Positions 1 through 11,759 of a stretch of DNA of 64,000 nucleotides are shown piece after piece. The stretch is from contig JAJNNY010000014.1 in the NCBI GenBank assembly GCA_022453515.1, forward strand, positions 186,001 to 250,000. Direction: 5' to 3'. This DNA is from Astrocystis sublimbata. Taxonomy: Eukaryota > Ascomycota > Sordariomycetes > Xylariales > Xylariaceae. The notes beneath the pieces are model-generated. The model searched no databases, had not been told where the DNA came from, and saw nothing but the letters and a program-made list of their open reading frames with translations. The stretch's first letter is position 1; each line of letters opens with the position of its first letter. Position numbers and translations under genes: made by a program.

Positions 1-2485
1 CATATGTCCCCTATGCGTGTATATCATGTCCCGCTTCCCCGCTTTACATTGTAATAGCACTCAATTACATAGTCTCGTCGCATATCAGTCTCCATCTGTA
101 CGAAATCTTTGGGCGGGCTGAGGGTTGACGAAGTAAATCGGGGAAGGTGATTGATATAGGCGAGATGCATTTCAGCTGCTGCCAAGCTCCGAACCAACAG
201 TCGGTGGCTGAGCTAGGAACTGCAAACGAAGTGTTTCGGGATTGCAAGTTGTCGGAGTATCTTGGGCTTTATGTTCGCATGTGAGAACATTTGTTCTCCA
301 GACGTACCAGATGTAGCCAATCGCAGGATCACGATTCTTAGATGTCCAATGAAATCTCAAAATGTCAAAGAGTTTCTCGATCATTCCATGCAAAGGACTA
401 TCTCCGAGTGAACTATTTCTAAGTCATTGACGGCGTACAGCATCTATCATACCTAGCATCCTAGGTAATCCAGATGCGGCTGGCGAATGAATTAGAAGAT
501 CTTGTTAATTATATCTAACCAGATACGACGTGCTGTTGCATGATTACTTCTGATGCTTGTGAACCTTTACTGCATTGTACTGCCCCATTCGCGCCGACTG
601 GTCTACACAGCCGCCTTATAGTCACCTGGGGGCTGCGAGCAATATGCATCGCATTGGGACAGGCCGGACGAAAATGGCAATATCAGTGGTTTCTTGAGAC
701 AGGGGACGACAACGCGCAGAACCGGACGACATTCTTACCGCATGTCATCGCCAATATCTGACTTTTCTATCTAAACAACTCACAAGCGAGAAACAGGAAA
801 CATGCAGCGGACTGATAAGTTTGGTAGACATGCATCTACTAATACTGCATGCAAAGAGGAAAAGTGGTGAAACCTTCGACCAGTCCGCCGATAGCCGTTT
901 TCTTGCATCGGTACCACTTCTGTGTCTTTGGCGGCAGGATTTAATTATGCCTTACCTCTATTACCTATCTGCATGGTGCAATGTTGTGTCACGATAGCTT
1001 TGTCGGCACTTTATGCGCTCTACGTAATCGTTGGGTTCGACAAACAGTCCGACTCAGGTCTGAGCCCAATGCCAATGCCATGACCCAGTTACTTGGGAAA
1101 GATGTAGTCTTATCATACCTCCTGAAAAGAGAGAAGCCATTGTCAATTGATATGATACGCCTAGCTAGGATAGTGGGGGAGCGGGCCTCCCTTGGGCGAT
1201 TCGCCATGTGCCCGCGGCTGCGGAATAGCATAGAAGCATGACTACTACCGGACCGCGATATGATTGGAGGGTTCATTCTCGTCCTCCGTACTATCCAGCA
1301 ACGAATAAGTCAATAGTTACGACTTCAAAGATACTACCTACCTGCTGCTACCTACATGTAGGTAGACTGGCACAGTGAGGAGGGCTGTGGTGCATAACCG
1401 TTGGAGTAGGTAGTATGTAACTTCTAAGCTGCATGGTATGTGTAATGCCAGCGTGGGAGGAACGTGTTTGGCATCTTGTGTTGCTCTCGTGGATGATTGG
1501 CTGTCAAGACCGACATTTCATCCGTCACCTGTAATGACCTCGCGCCTCTTCTATCCCCCTCGTAGCGCTGGTACCTCCATAAGGTATCCTGTGTTCCATT
1601 CGCGATTGTGCTAGGGGGAGGCTGAGTAGAGCTAGATTGTGGCGTTGGAGGTCGAAATAGATAGGGTCCAGCCCGCCTGCCCAGGTGGCATCTTGGGTAC
1701 ATGTAGGCAGGCAGGTACAGTACGGCACGGCACGGCACGGTTCCATTAGGGTCTATGAATGGAAAATTAAGTAATCAATTTACGTAGGCATTCGATTCTA
1801 GACAGGAGCTCAGGAGTCAGGGCCACTTCCATTGGTACGGAGCTGCAGAATTGAATGACCTCAGGTAGGCACAGATGAGTTAGAACGGCAAGTCATACCT
1901 GAAGCTACCTACCTAATGAGTCGCCAAATGAATGACACACGCCCATGAGTCCCATAGGTAGCACCTACCTAGAGCGAAACATTAGAATATGTCGACAGAT
2001 CCATAAGTCTTAGGAAGTACGCAGTGGAAGAATCGAAGTGATGCATTCATTTTCTCGTTCGGCACCCCTACAGTAGCCACACTTACACTTCACAGTGCTT
2101 TTCGGTTGCTCCTACCTTACTCAACAGGATTACGTAGGTGAGCCAACATGGGAATATCCACGGTCATTATTCAATACGGTAATCAATTTAATTCTACGTC
2201 GCGCGTTTGGTGGGGTAATGGTAGCCCAGATAGGCTAAGCTTGCATCTCTCCAGCAAGAGTACCTGCTAGGTACTTCATATACCGGGAACATTGAAGCTA
2301 GGGGGCGGGCGACCCCAGCTCCTGGTGCAGGTCCCCATATTATTTTGCAGCTCTCTCGACCAGACATCCCAAGCACCGAACTTCGACATTCCAAACACTT
2401 ACAGCACTGCAAACACCTCAGCACGCCCGAGACGAGCCAGTCCCTCCCGACGCACACGCCAGACCTCCGACTTTGCATCGACGCA
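1..2485. other. Intergenic, no supported gene
   Basis: About 2.5 kb without a convincing coding region. Only short open frames (under about 115 codons) occur, with no recognisable motif and no plausible splice connections. The stretch is rich in TACC/GGTA motifs (around 1336-1366, 1405-1415, 1903-1914, 1956-1970) and holds a short GGCAC tandem at about 1726-1740. Confidence 0.6.
1348..1365. repeat. 18-nt perfect palindrome of CTACCTA type
   Basis: CTACCTACATGTAGGTAG reads the same on both strands. It lies among further CTACCTA/TAGGTAG copies in the same intergenic region. Confidence 0.8.
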
Positions 2486-4398
2486 ATGGGAGACCAAGGG
2501 CCGACCACCATCATGGACTTCGTCCAGAGGTACAAGACCTACGAGGGTCATATGGCTGCGACTCACGAACTCGTTAAGGTCAGTCGGGCAAGCCAGAGGA
2601 GGACTGAGCTCTGCTGCCTTCCCCTACTCTCACGATGGCTATTACTGTACTGCGGCTGACGATCAACCCATCCTTGCTCTAGGACCTCATGATATTTGGG
2701 CAGGAAGTCGAGTCCTCAAGCCGCGCCGAGATCAACCGTTTACTCCAGCAACTCAGAGAGATGAGCATGGATCTAGAAGATGCTACAAAATCAAGACGAC
2801 AACTCCAACACCGCGTACAAGACCTCGAAGCAAATATGGGAAATGTCTTGCTGGATAACGGCCATTCGAAGGTACCTACCGAATGAAGATCCCTGGGCTG
2901 ACCACGGTCATGGCGGCTAACATCTTCTCTTCGTAGAATCAAATACCCTATGTGTTAGTCCTGATTGACGGCAATGGACTGATAGTAAGCCTCTCTATGC
3001 CCATCCAATCTTAGATGCCCACTCGCATGAGCATCTCTAATATGACTGCAAGTTCCGTCAACACTTTATCAAACAAGGCGCTGAGGGTGGCAGGAGGGCT
3101 GCCATCGAATTGCATAGGGCTGTTGCTGCCGAGCCGTTCATCCAAGCAAACGAAACCCAGATACTTATCAAGATCATCGCCGATATAGCCGGTCTAGGAA
3201 GAGCCTTGAAGCGTGACGGCTCGATTAATACCGACAGCGAACTTCACGAATTCGTCCAAGGCTTCAACCAAGCCAGCTTTTTTGATTTTGTGGACGTCGG
3301 CGCCAATCAAGATACCGTCGTCAGTAAATTGAAAGGTGTGCTTACCAATATTGCTCAAGTTTTTGTCCTCGTACCTCAACGTTTCCTATCCTACGCGGTC
3401 GTTCGGCGTCTGAGCAGTTTTGACACACTGGCTTTGGTCCACATATTGCTTATCGCCGATTACCCTGACTGGTTGATGTTCCCTACTCATAGGCTCAATA
3501 ACTTCTGATTTACTTACTAACTTAACTGCCAGATAATGCATTGTTCCATATAAGCAATCCCAGTTGCAAACAAATCATTGTGGGCATATCGCACGATCCT
3601 ACGTATGGTCCTATTCTGGATGAAGTCATCAGGGGTGACGCCAGTAAGGAAGAACGTATCAAGGTGCTTGAGGGAATTCCGGCAGTGCGCGCCATTGTAG
3701 CTATCGGAACCGGCATTATACGATACCAGGACATATTTCGATCTGATAAATTAACGGATAGACGCACCGTTTCGAGTCATTCGGTGCAATCAGTTCGCTC
3801 AAGCTCTTCTATATCAACTGCAAACTCTGGACTACCCAGCATATCATATGCTACGGTGACCCAAAAGGCTAGTCCTCCGCCTCAGATAACTCTCCCGATA
3901 CCCTTAGCACCAAAGAATACAAATGCGTCACTCCGCGCGGTAAAGCAGGCGCCGCCCAAGCCCTGGAACCCCGGCCCGAGAGGCTTAGACGCCCCGATCC
4001 CTCAGAATCCGATAGCGTTAGAGGCGATTAAGAAACGAAAAGACAGCAACAAATTATGCAACAATCACTTCCTTCGGGGTCCTTGCGCGAAAGGCGACGA
4101 ATGTTGTTTTGTTCACGACTATACCCCTAATAAAGATGAGAAAAACGCAATTGCTTTTCTCGCTCGCCTCAATCCCTGCACCAGCGGGCAAGAATGCGAT
4201 GTCGAGAATTGCATCTACGGACACCACGTAAGTGCATACCATTTATTTCCATTGGCCATTTCATCTTTCTTCCTATGTTGCTCGACTAACTTCCCCCAGT
4301 GCCCCAGTGTGCAAAATGGCATTTGCAATCATCCCTATTGCAAGTTCAGCCCCGAAGAACATCCACCCGGAACCAAGCTTAGGAGCGTGAAGGGTTGA
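2486..4398 (+). CDS. CCCH zinc-finger protein with DUF7923-like domain
   Basis: Six exons: 2486-2578, 2683-2871, 2937-2984, 3053-3335, 3533-4227, 4300-4398 (468 aa). All junctions are gt..ag and keep phase. Residues about 35-90 form a Glu/Arg-rich coiled coil. An acidic hydrophobic strand follows (VLVLIDGNGLI), then an alpha/beta-like domain (FFDFVDVG, IIVGISHDPTYGPILDE) that matches the fungal family I know as DUF7923. A Ser/Pro-rich linker leads to a C-terminal CCCH finger (C-x8-C-x5-C-x3-H, around GPCAKGDECCFVH) and a second Cys/His cluster ending in CNHPYC. CCCH fingers usually bind RNA, so a nuclear or cytoplasmic RNA-related role is inference. The second finger is completed only by the last exon, which supports that splice. 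Product family is fairly certain; function is unknown. Confidence 0.85.
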
Positions 4399-5327
4399 TA
4401 CATCTAAAAGACGAGCATCTGTATATATTACATGACAGCCGAGAAGTCGGGGTCTGGTGGAACGAGCTCCCAAACGTACCTAAGTAGGTACCTGGGCAGG
4501 TTCAGTCCATGCGAGAACGCCTTCGTTCTGGTGCTATACGCAACCCGGAGGGACCAAGAAAACCTGAGTAATCAGCAATCACATGTAATATTACCTAGGT
4601 CGCGTATTATCCTGCCGCAGCTCACTCTAACACGTTGATTTGCCCATTGTCGCCGTCAGTGGCGGATTTGACGCATCTTGAGATTGCATCCACAATCGAT
4701 GATCTAACGAACGCATATTCTCATTTACATTACGTGACTGTTGCTTGCCGAATTGCCGACTCCAGTGTCTCATCGCCCGAGGGATAACATGAAGACTGTG
4801 TGTACCCAAGGATGATTCAGCGACATCCTTCCAAGTGGTCTAATCCGATTCCTATCTCCAGTCTCGAAGTGTCTTTGCATACCCAAGAGATATTGTCTGA
4901 AAATGCGAGTTTGCGGTGGCTAGCCTACATAGTACTTACGTATTGACTTTACCTAGGCTAGTAGATAGGAAGCGACGAGGAGCCGCCACAGTAATTACTC
5001 TCGTCCAGCTTGACGTCAAAGTCAATTGCGGACGGAAGGCGTCATTGAGATCCAGGGGTGGAAATGGCAGCTGCGCTCTCGGAGTGCTCCATTGGATGGA
5101 GCCCACCTGCCTCATGGAAACGAGGCAGTTTTGCCCACTCGAGCTTCAAATGATATCACTTTCTCCTGGTGTTCTTCATTCTTCTAGCACCGGAATCGCT
5201 GGTATCGTTGACTTTTGTACATGGTTCCGAGTAGCTGAGCTAGGTATTGATTCATCTTCCTGAGAGAAACATACCTCACTCTTATCTCCAAATTCTACGT
5301 CTCGCTTCCATTTGCCAGCTATGAGCA
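4399..5327. other. Intergenic, no supported gene
   Basis: Contains a TACC/GGTA cluster at about 4477-4490 (palindromic taggtaccta type). The small open frames here show no motif. Probably the 3' UTR of the CCCH gene plus the upstream region of the next gene. Confidence 0.55.
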
Positions 5328-7125
5328 ATGTTTCAATCTCTTCACATGATGTACATGCCCGGCCCTCCCTCGGAATACGACCACGTTGACGAACGGCTCG
5401 GCTTCCACAACGTTGCAGAAACACCGCGTCCTGCTTCCGAATGCGAATGGAAACCATTTGATCTGGTTCAGAAGCGATCCGGCCCTCACAACCTCAATCG
5501 GTCTGGTTATGACGAGGAGAGTAGGTGCTTCCATAATTTCCATCTTCACCCAAGTGCTGATGTTGGTGGATAGAGTGCCGCAACGTCTTGGTCAGGTTTT
5601 GTGCACACGTTCCGAGAAACTTCCAGTACAAAGATGGCATACAGCAGGTTGGTCTCAATGCTGGCGGCAACTCTATGAAGATTGCTGACCCCCCTAGATA
5701 TTCCTGATCTTGCGAGAGCATCTTGGCGATGAAAATCTAGATTTGGCCGGAGGAGTGCTGTATGAGTTGATTGAAATCGACTGTGAACATACGGATGACC
5801 CCGGAGCTGCTTTCCAACGTTGGCGACACGACCACATGTATAGATATGTTAGTTCCGCAAGCTCCACGTTCTTGTAAAACCAGGAGTGCTCATGTGATTG
5901 TTTACAGGCTGATCTCGAACTCCCGCATATTCCCCATATGACTACGATCACCTCTTCCATTGTCCCTACAGAACGGCTCACACGCTGGCGCTTGGAGCAC
6001 GCCAATCGTTATCGCTTTGTCCTTTCCGATTCGACACCGAATGCGAAAGGAGAGTCTGTGGATCCCAGCTGCATAAGGAACAAGAAGGCCTGGCGCATTG
6101 ACCATACTCTATTCATGTCAACTCGATCTGAGGGAACCCGTCCCTTGCGCAGCCCAAACCCGCAAGAGTTCCACCAGATGCAATGGGACTCCGAATACGG
6201 CACAACAGGAAGGTTCGTCGAAGAACGACAACTCCCTATATCACCCCCTGGTCGGTCAAACGAAGCATCACCACCCAGTTCTGCAGATACCTCCATGATC
6301 CCGACACGTAGATCACATCGACTACGCCATTCATTTTCAAGCATCAGCATTTTTGAGAAGCTTGTTGAGAAGCTGGGTAAGCAGAGTAAGGAGCCCGAGA
6401 TCCAACAAAGACGCCGAAGTTGGATGCCCAATTCGTTAAGTTCCGACTCGCACTCGACTTTCGATGAGAGGCACACTCAAGGTAAAGAGGTGTCTGTGCC
6501 TTGGCCAGAAGAATTTCATATACCCAATGCTATTTTTGCAAGGAAGTTCTTGATTGTTGATACTGGGGAGACTTTGCCTCAAAATCTGCCCATCTCGCAA
6601 ATGCCAACGGCTGAGTCCAAGGCAACGGAGACCATTGTCGAGGCTGCTACTACAGGGTTGCTGACACGAACTTCCTCGTGGCTATTTCGGGGCCCATTCA
6701 CGCCACAACTTGGGTTCGATGGTGGTCTTGACTACCAATGGAGCCCGCAAGATGCCGCCGTAACCGTCAGGAGATTCGATTTGGAAGTGCCCATTTCAGA
6801 GAACACAAATAAATGCCAACATCAATCCTCCGGAGAGGTAGAGCTTTCACGATATGACAGTCAATTCAAGAGCCAGCCGTCATCATCAAAAAGAAGTGGT
6901 AGGGTGTTCGATCCTGAAAGCGCTCCAGAATTGAAAGCTTGTGCAGAAACCTACAATGCACTAGATGAACCCAATTCACCAATAATGAGAGACTTCACAT
7001 CACCACAGCAGATGTCCCTGCTGCCTTCATACCCACCAGATCAGTCAGCCAGGTCGAACAATACACTCACAGGTGCTATAAGGGGCTCTCCTTCCGAAAG
7101 GTCAGGAACAACCGTTTCCCGCTAG
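5328..7125 (+). CDS. Orphan hypothetical protein (four exons, 544 aa)
   Basis: Rebuilt as exons 5328-5520, 5574-5647, 5698-5847 and 5908-7125. The introns of 53, 50 and 60 nt are gt..ag with gctgat/gctgac-like branch sequences, and every junction keeps frame. The start is bounded by an in-frame TGA at 5322-5324. The first 140 residues look globular (NVLVRFCAHVP, FLILREHLGDENLDLAGGVL, FQRWRHDHMYRY). The remainder is Ser/Pro/Arg-rich and probably disordered, with SRRR-type basic patches and a WLFRGPF segment. I recognise no family and no signal peptide or membrane segment. The globular N-terminus appears only when the three small exons are joined, so it is easy to miss. A nuclear or signalling scaffold is possible but speculative. 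Confidence 0.62.
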
Positions 7126-8240
7126 TGCTCACCATTCACTGATTACTTGCCAGACAACAAGAATGCCCCCAAAATGCTCAGCTATTTGACAACATTGAGT
7201 TTCAAATCGGATTTGAACTCCACAACGTGTGCGGATCCGGTAGTAACCGACAGACAACAATTATTGAAAGACCGGATAAAGATGATGCTACAAGTATGTG
7301 AACCAGCACTATTGAGTGTTGGCTTTTCTTCCCGTTTTTTGTCTTCCACTCCAGTAGCTTGTACGGTTCTATGAGCTTGTTTGGGTACCAAGAATGTCCA
7401 GTTAACCATTTACGCAGTTGAAGATACCATGACCAATCGATCAGGGCATCCGAACATGTCAAGCAGTCATGCTAAACATCAACAGGTGAGCTTTAATCAC
7501 GTTTCAACTTCAGTGTTTGCTACTGCAGTTCCTTTCCATGGAGTCCACTACAGGCCCCAGAGCCAGTCTTGGATTGCCCTTCAAGAACTGAAGTATTTCG
7601 TACCTACCAGGTACTCAGAACTGATATCACGTGCCATAGAGAAACAAGGAGAATGCCCAGTGGTGCAACACTGTCCAGGAAGGCACGCAAAGAGCAGCTA
7701 GGGACTTGTTACTTTTAAGAACGCAAAACAACCACAGGCTCCAAAGCAGTGCACATATGTTGCGTCAAGTGTCTCATAGCGTAACTGGAGAGAGACTGCA
7801 GCCTCTAAGATACAACGCTAGTGGTGGGGAGACGAAAGGGGAAGGAACGCTATGAGCCAGGGCTAGATACAGGCCTTGCAGGTGAAGCAAACAAGTAGGT
7901 AGCTTAGTTGCCCGTTACTACAACTACATAAACATATCCTGCAATTAAGGCAACAGTTTGCAGCAGGTTGTGCAATCTGCTCGCTTATCCGGGGTTTTGC
8001 CAGCTTTCCTTAAGGGTTCGTTCCCCACGTTGCACCTGTTCCTAATTTCTCTCTGAATTTACCTAAACAACACCACAATTCTCTCGGCGATCACCACAGA
8101 CAACCAAGAGATTCTCTCGGCGACCACCTAGCACAACCCCGGACCCTCCTTTTCATTACCTCATATTGCACACACTACATTCTCTCGGCGTTCATTCTCG
8201 GCGTTCGTTACAAGTCGGAGCCAAGCTCATTGGCATCCGC
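7126..8240. other. Intergenic plus probable 5' UTR
   Basis: No supported coding region in the first 900 bases. From about 8070 to 8205 a pyrimidine-rich leader carries repeated ATTCTCTCGGCG boxes and probably belongs to the 5' UTR of the downstream gene. Confidence 0.5.
8078..8203 (+). repeat. Leader box repeat ATTCTC(TC)GGCG, four copies
   Basis: Copies at 8078-8089, 8111-8122, 8179-8190 and a shorter ATTCTCGGCG at 8194-8203, all on the same strand just upstream of the ATG at 8241. They could be leader or promoter elements; no function can be assigned from sequence. Confidence 0.7.
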
Positions 8241-11200
8241 ATGATGGACCAGATCATGCGGCTGAGTAGTGAGTTTTGCATCAAAAGATTCAACAGATGA
8301 AATAAAATCTAATCCGAGTGTTGTTAGACCCGCTCGGGCTCAGAAGCCCTGTGATGTACCGTGATCCGCAGTACAATGAGGACATGATGAGACTTCGGCC
8401 TCGTAGCGAGATTTGCCGTATGTTGTCAAGCCTTCCCATTAGAAACTGTGTCTTTGATCCAGGTAGGTTTCTCTGATAAGCAACTAATCAGACTTGTAAC
8501 AGCGGAGGAGAACAGGGCCCGACTTGAAAATCGGCGACTCTCTGGTCGCTATTCTCTGAATGAAAACACTATAGTGTATCCCTCGTTTCGAGAGACTAGA
8601 CTTAGTCCAGAGGTGACCCACGAGGAAGAGGAAGAAGTGACCCACGATGATGTCGCCAACAATGATGTCGCCGACGCAAGTCTTGCTGGTAAGTACACCC
8701 AAGTCACGATAGATACACACCAGTACACCCCTCCAGTAACCCATTCATGCTGCCATGTCAGGGCTCCGCAAGTTATCATGTTGCGGAGCCAGCTACTCTT
8801 AGGTCACAAGTACTAACAAGAATTGTTTTTCTCACCTTAGAACATGACTACCAAGGTAGTGCGGACATCACCCAGGAAGATTATACTTCACTAGGCTCAC
8901 CTAGAGATGGTAAGAGTGTTTGCTGCACAGGTGTGCTTCCCGGGGTGTCTGACTTGTTTACTGACACCGAGCCCGTAGCTTCAGCACCCCTCGTGGGAAC
9001 ACCGGCCCATCCCCTCGACAACACAGGCACAAGTGATCCGCTCTCTTCACACAGCCCTGAGGCCGAGCTTGATCGTGCGAGTTGCTGCTGTAGCGGAACC
9101 CCAAGCCCTAAGACTCCGCCAGGCAGCCACAGTCCCGAGTTTGATTCTTCCTACTACAACGACGTTCCTCACAACACCATTGATGGAACACCCTCTTTGG
9201 CTTCGGAAGACATTGCAATCAATCAATCCCCATTGTATTGCAATTACCCCAACCATTGTGCTCTCTCATTGCCCATGCCTCCCGCATCTGCCTACATGGC
9301 ACAAAAGGACTCGAACCCCTCCCGTCTCTCCAGAGATCAATCAATCCGAGTGGTAAAACCAGACTTTACTCTTACTCCACCAAAGAGAGTGAGAGAGGCA
9401 GCCACAATGTAAGTTAAAGTTTCCTGACATTCAATCAATGTGTTTTTGTTTCTTGCGGATGCTAATTGCAATTGCAGGCGTGGCAACAGCCGTCCTGGCC
9501 AGAAGGGCGAGGGCTACGCAGAGGGATCCCGATCTCGATCCAGAGCCACCAACGAGCACCCCTCCGGCTCGCACTCTCGTTCCGCATCTGAGCATCAACA
9601 GTCTCTCGATGCCCTGCAAGGTTACGTTGCTGGTTCATCGCAGAGCAAGCCCGAGTCGTCTAACCGACATGGTAACGTGCGATCCGAGTCTTCTGACCGT
9701 GGACGCACAATGCAGCGTCGCTATGAGTTCAACGATAGCGATGACCAGCCCCAGGCATTACTATCTCCTGTCCAGGAGAGCGGCAAGAATACTGACAGCC
9801 AGGATGGCGAGGGCAACGTCACAACCATTACGGACATCATGAACCGACTCAAGGAGCCTTCGCTTCCCGAGCTGCCCCTTCGTCGTCTGGAGCGGGAGCG
9901 AAATCAGCGGGAGCGGAACCAGCGAGAGGGTCAAGTCAACGCAGAAGGAGATCCTTCAGGCACGCAGCCCTCGGCTGCTCAGCAAAAGGACAAGCCCCGC
10001 CCGGCTCCGTTGAATCTGAAGCACCCTGTTCACTGCGGCAAAGTTGTATACGCAAACCAATACCAGCTTGAACATAACGCAATCAAATCTTCGAAAGCCG
10101 AGCTTTGTGGCCACGATGAGGACTGGTACGCCCCAGACCCGCAAGATCGTGTCTATGACGAGCGCCCTGAGCCAGTCATTCCCCCCATGCCAATCAACAA
10201 CGTGGAAGATGCCCGTAACATGAACCCCCTTGACTACTACGAGGCGTGGCATGCCAATCAACGCGCTGGCTCTTCCTCTGCCGGGCCTAGCAATGCCACT
10301 GCCCCGAGACAGCAAGATGATGATGATCGTCTTCCCATTGCTGATTATCCGGTTGCTTCAGATACACCTCACGTCAATCATGTGCGTTCTCGAAGTGCCA
10401 TGGGCATCAGAGAGGATCGTGATAGAGAGCACGGCCGTCGTCAGGTCTCTGACAACCCCGTGTACAGCCCAAGTGAGTACGACCCTACGCCTGTTGGACA
10501 TGGACCGGGCATGACCAAGTCCGCTACAATGCATGAGCTGCCTCATCATGAACGCAAGTTTTCAAACGTGTCGGAGACTCAGACTAGCGAGAACGGTATC
10601 ACCTTGGAAGAGTCATCCAAAGGTAAAGGAAAAGCCAAAGGCAAGGAGGTAGAAGTCTTCCCTCCACCCTTCACTCCCTTGACCCCGTTTATCATGGAAG
10701 CAAATGGCGCTCCCGCTGGCACGGCAGGTGGCTCCAAGACGCTGTTTGGTGAGAACGGCTGGCTTGACGATACAGCGGCTGCTTCAACCTCGACGAAGCC
10801 CAAGGCTGAGGAGAAGACCAAGAAGAGCAGTAATTTCATGGACACCCTCATGCGAAAAACTCGTCAAATCGTAAGTCACTGCTTTCGTTACTGTATAATA
10901 TGGTTTGAAGCTAACGTTCCTTTTCTCTTTCTAGGCTGGAGGTACTCCGTTCAGGCCTACACGCAATCTCCGACAAGGTCCTGCGGTCGCCCGTATCAAC
11001 ACTTCTCTCAATCCCCGCGAGCAGAGTCTGACCTATATGGAGCTCGAATATTGCTTGAGCAACGCTCTCGACGCCTACTTCACGACGCAGTTCAACTGTG
11101 GTCGTCTGGATCCTAGCAAGCTGAGCCGCATTGCCAACGCATGGGCATCGAAGGGTCGCCCCAGGGTTGTCAGCTTCCGCTATGACCTTGAGACGCAGAT

Positions 11201-11759
11201 TGATCTCATCATTGTTCACGTCGATAGCTTTCGCTTCTACGGTCTCGTGAATGCGAGAGGCGAGGCGGCTGTTAGGGGTCTGCTCCAGGCGATGAAGACC
11301 AACGCGCGCTACATGCGTATCCGCACTCTCTGCCAGCCGGATAGCGTCATTGCGAAGCACATCCTCGACGCGCAGAACCTGGTGCGCACACTTGGCTCTC
11401 AGGAGTCTATGCAGCGGGACCTGGAACGAGTCGCGCAGTTCTTCAAGGTGGCGGTGGACCGCTACAGAATTGCGATGGAGAACCCTCCCATTGGCCGCAA
11501 CCGCGAATTCAGCAACACGACCGGTCGACTCACCAGCCACGGCAGCAGTGAGCACCGTGTTCGCTTCCAGGACGGCACTAATGTCGAGGAACCCCCTCGT
11601 CAGTATGGACCCGGATATGGGGTTAACACCGCTGCTGGTAGATCGCGCCCTGACCTGCGAGAGCAGTACCGCGGAGCAGCTGCTGCGGCGTCCTCGTCGT
11701 CGTCTCGACCCGTGAAGCCACAGCGTGAGGCCCACGGCGCACAGCAGAAGCGCTCCTAG
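8241..11759 (+). CDS. Large conserved-type fungal protein, unknown function (1040 aa)
   Basis: Exons 8241-8265, 8328-8417, 8467-8688, 8841-9408, 9478-10870 and 10935-11759 join in frame with gt..ag introns. The acceptor of exon 3 uses gtag at 8463-8466; using the AG four bases earlier would bring a stop. The N-terminal two thirds are low complexity (Ser, Pro, Asp, Gln, RERNQRERNQRE) with a KGKGKAKGKE basic patch. The last 275 residues are a folded region: YMELEYCLSNALDAYF, LDPSKLSRIANAWASKGRP, VVSFRYDLETQ, FRFYGLVNARG. I remember this segment from many uncharacterised Pezizomycotina proteins. A Ser/Ala-rich tail ends the protein. The 25-nt first coding exon is the weakest part; the start could lie elsewhere. 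No membrane segment or catalytic motif is visible. Confidence 0.75.

Noticed and set aside
540..1276. Open frames of 73 to 95 codons on both strands near the left end
   Set aside because: Short, overlapping on opposite strands, no motif, no plausible splice partners.
8908..8929. gtaag...cag pair inside exon 4 of the 1040-aa protein gene
   Set aside because: The interval is about 22 nt, too short for a spliceosomal intron; the frame is open through it.
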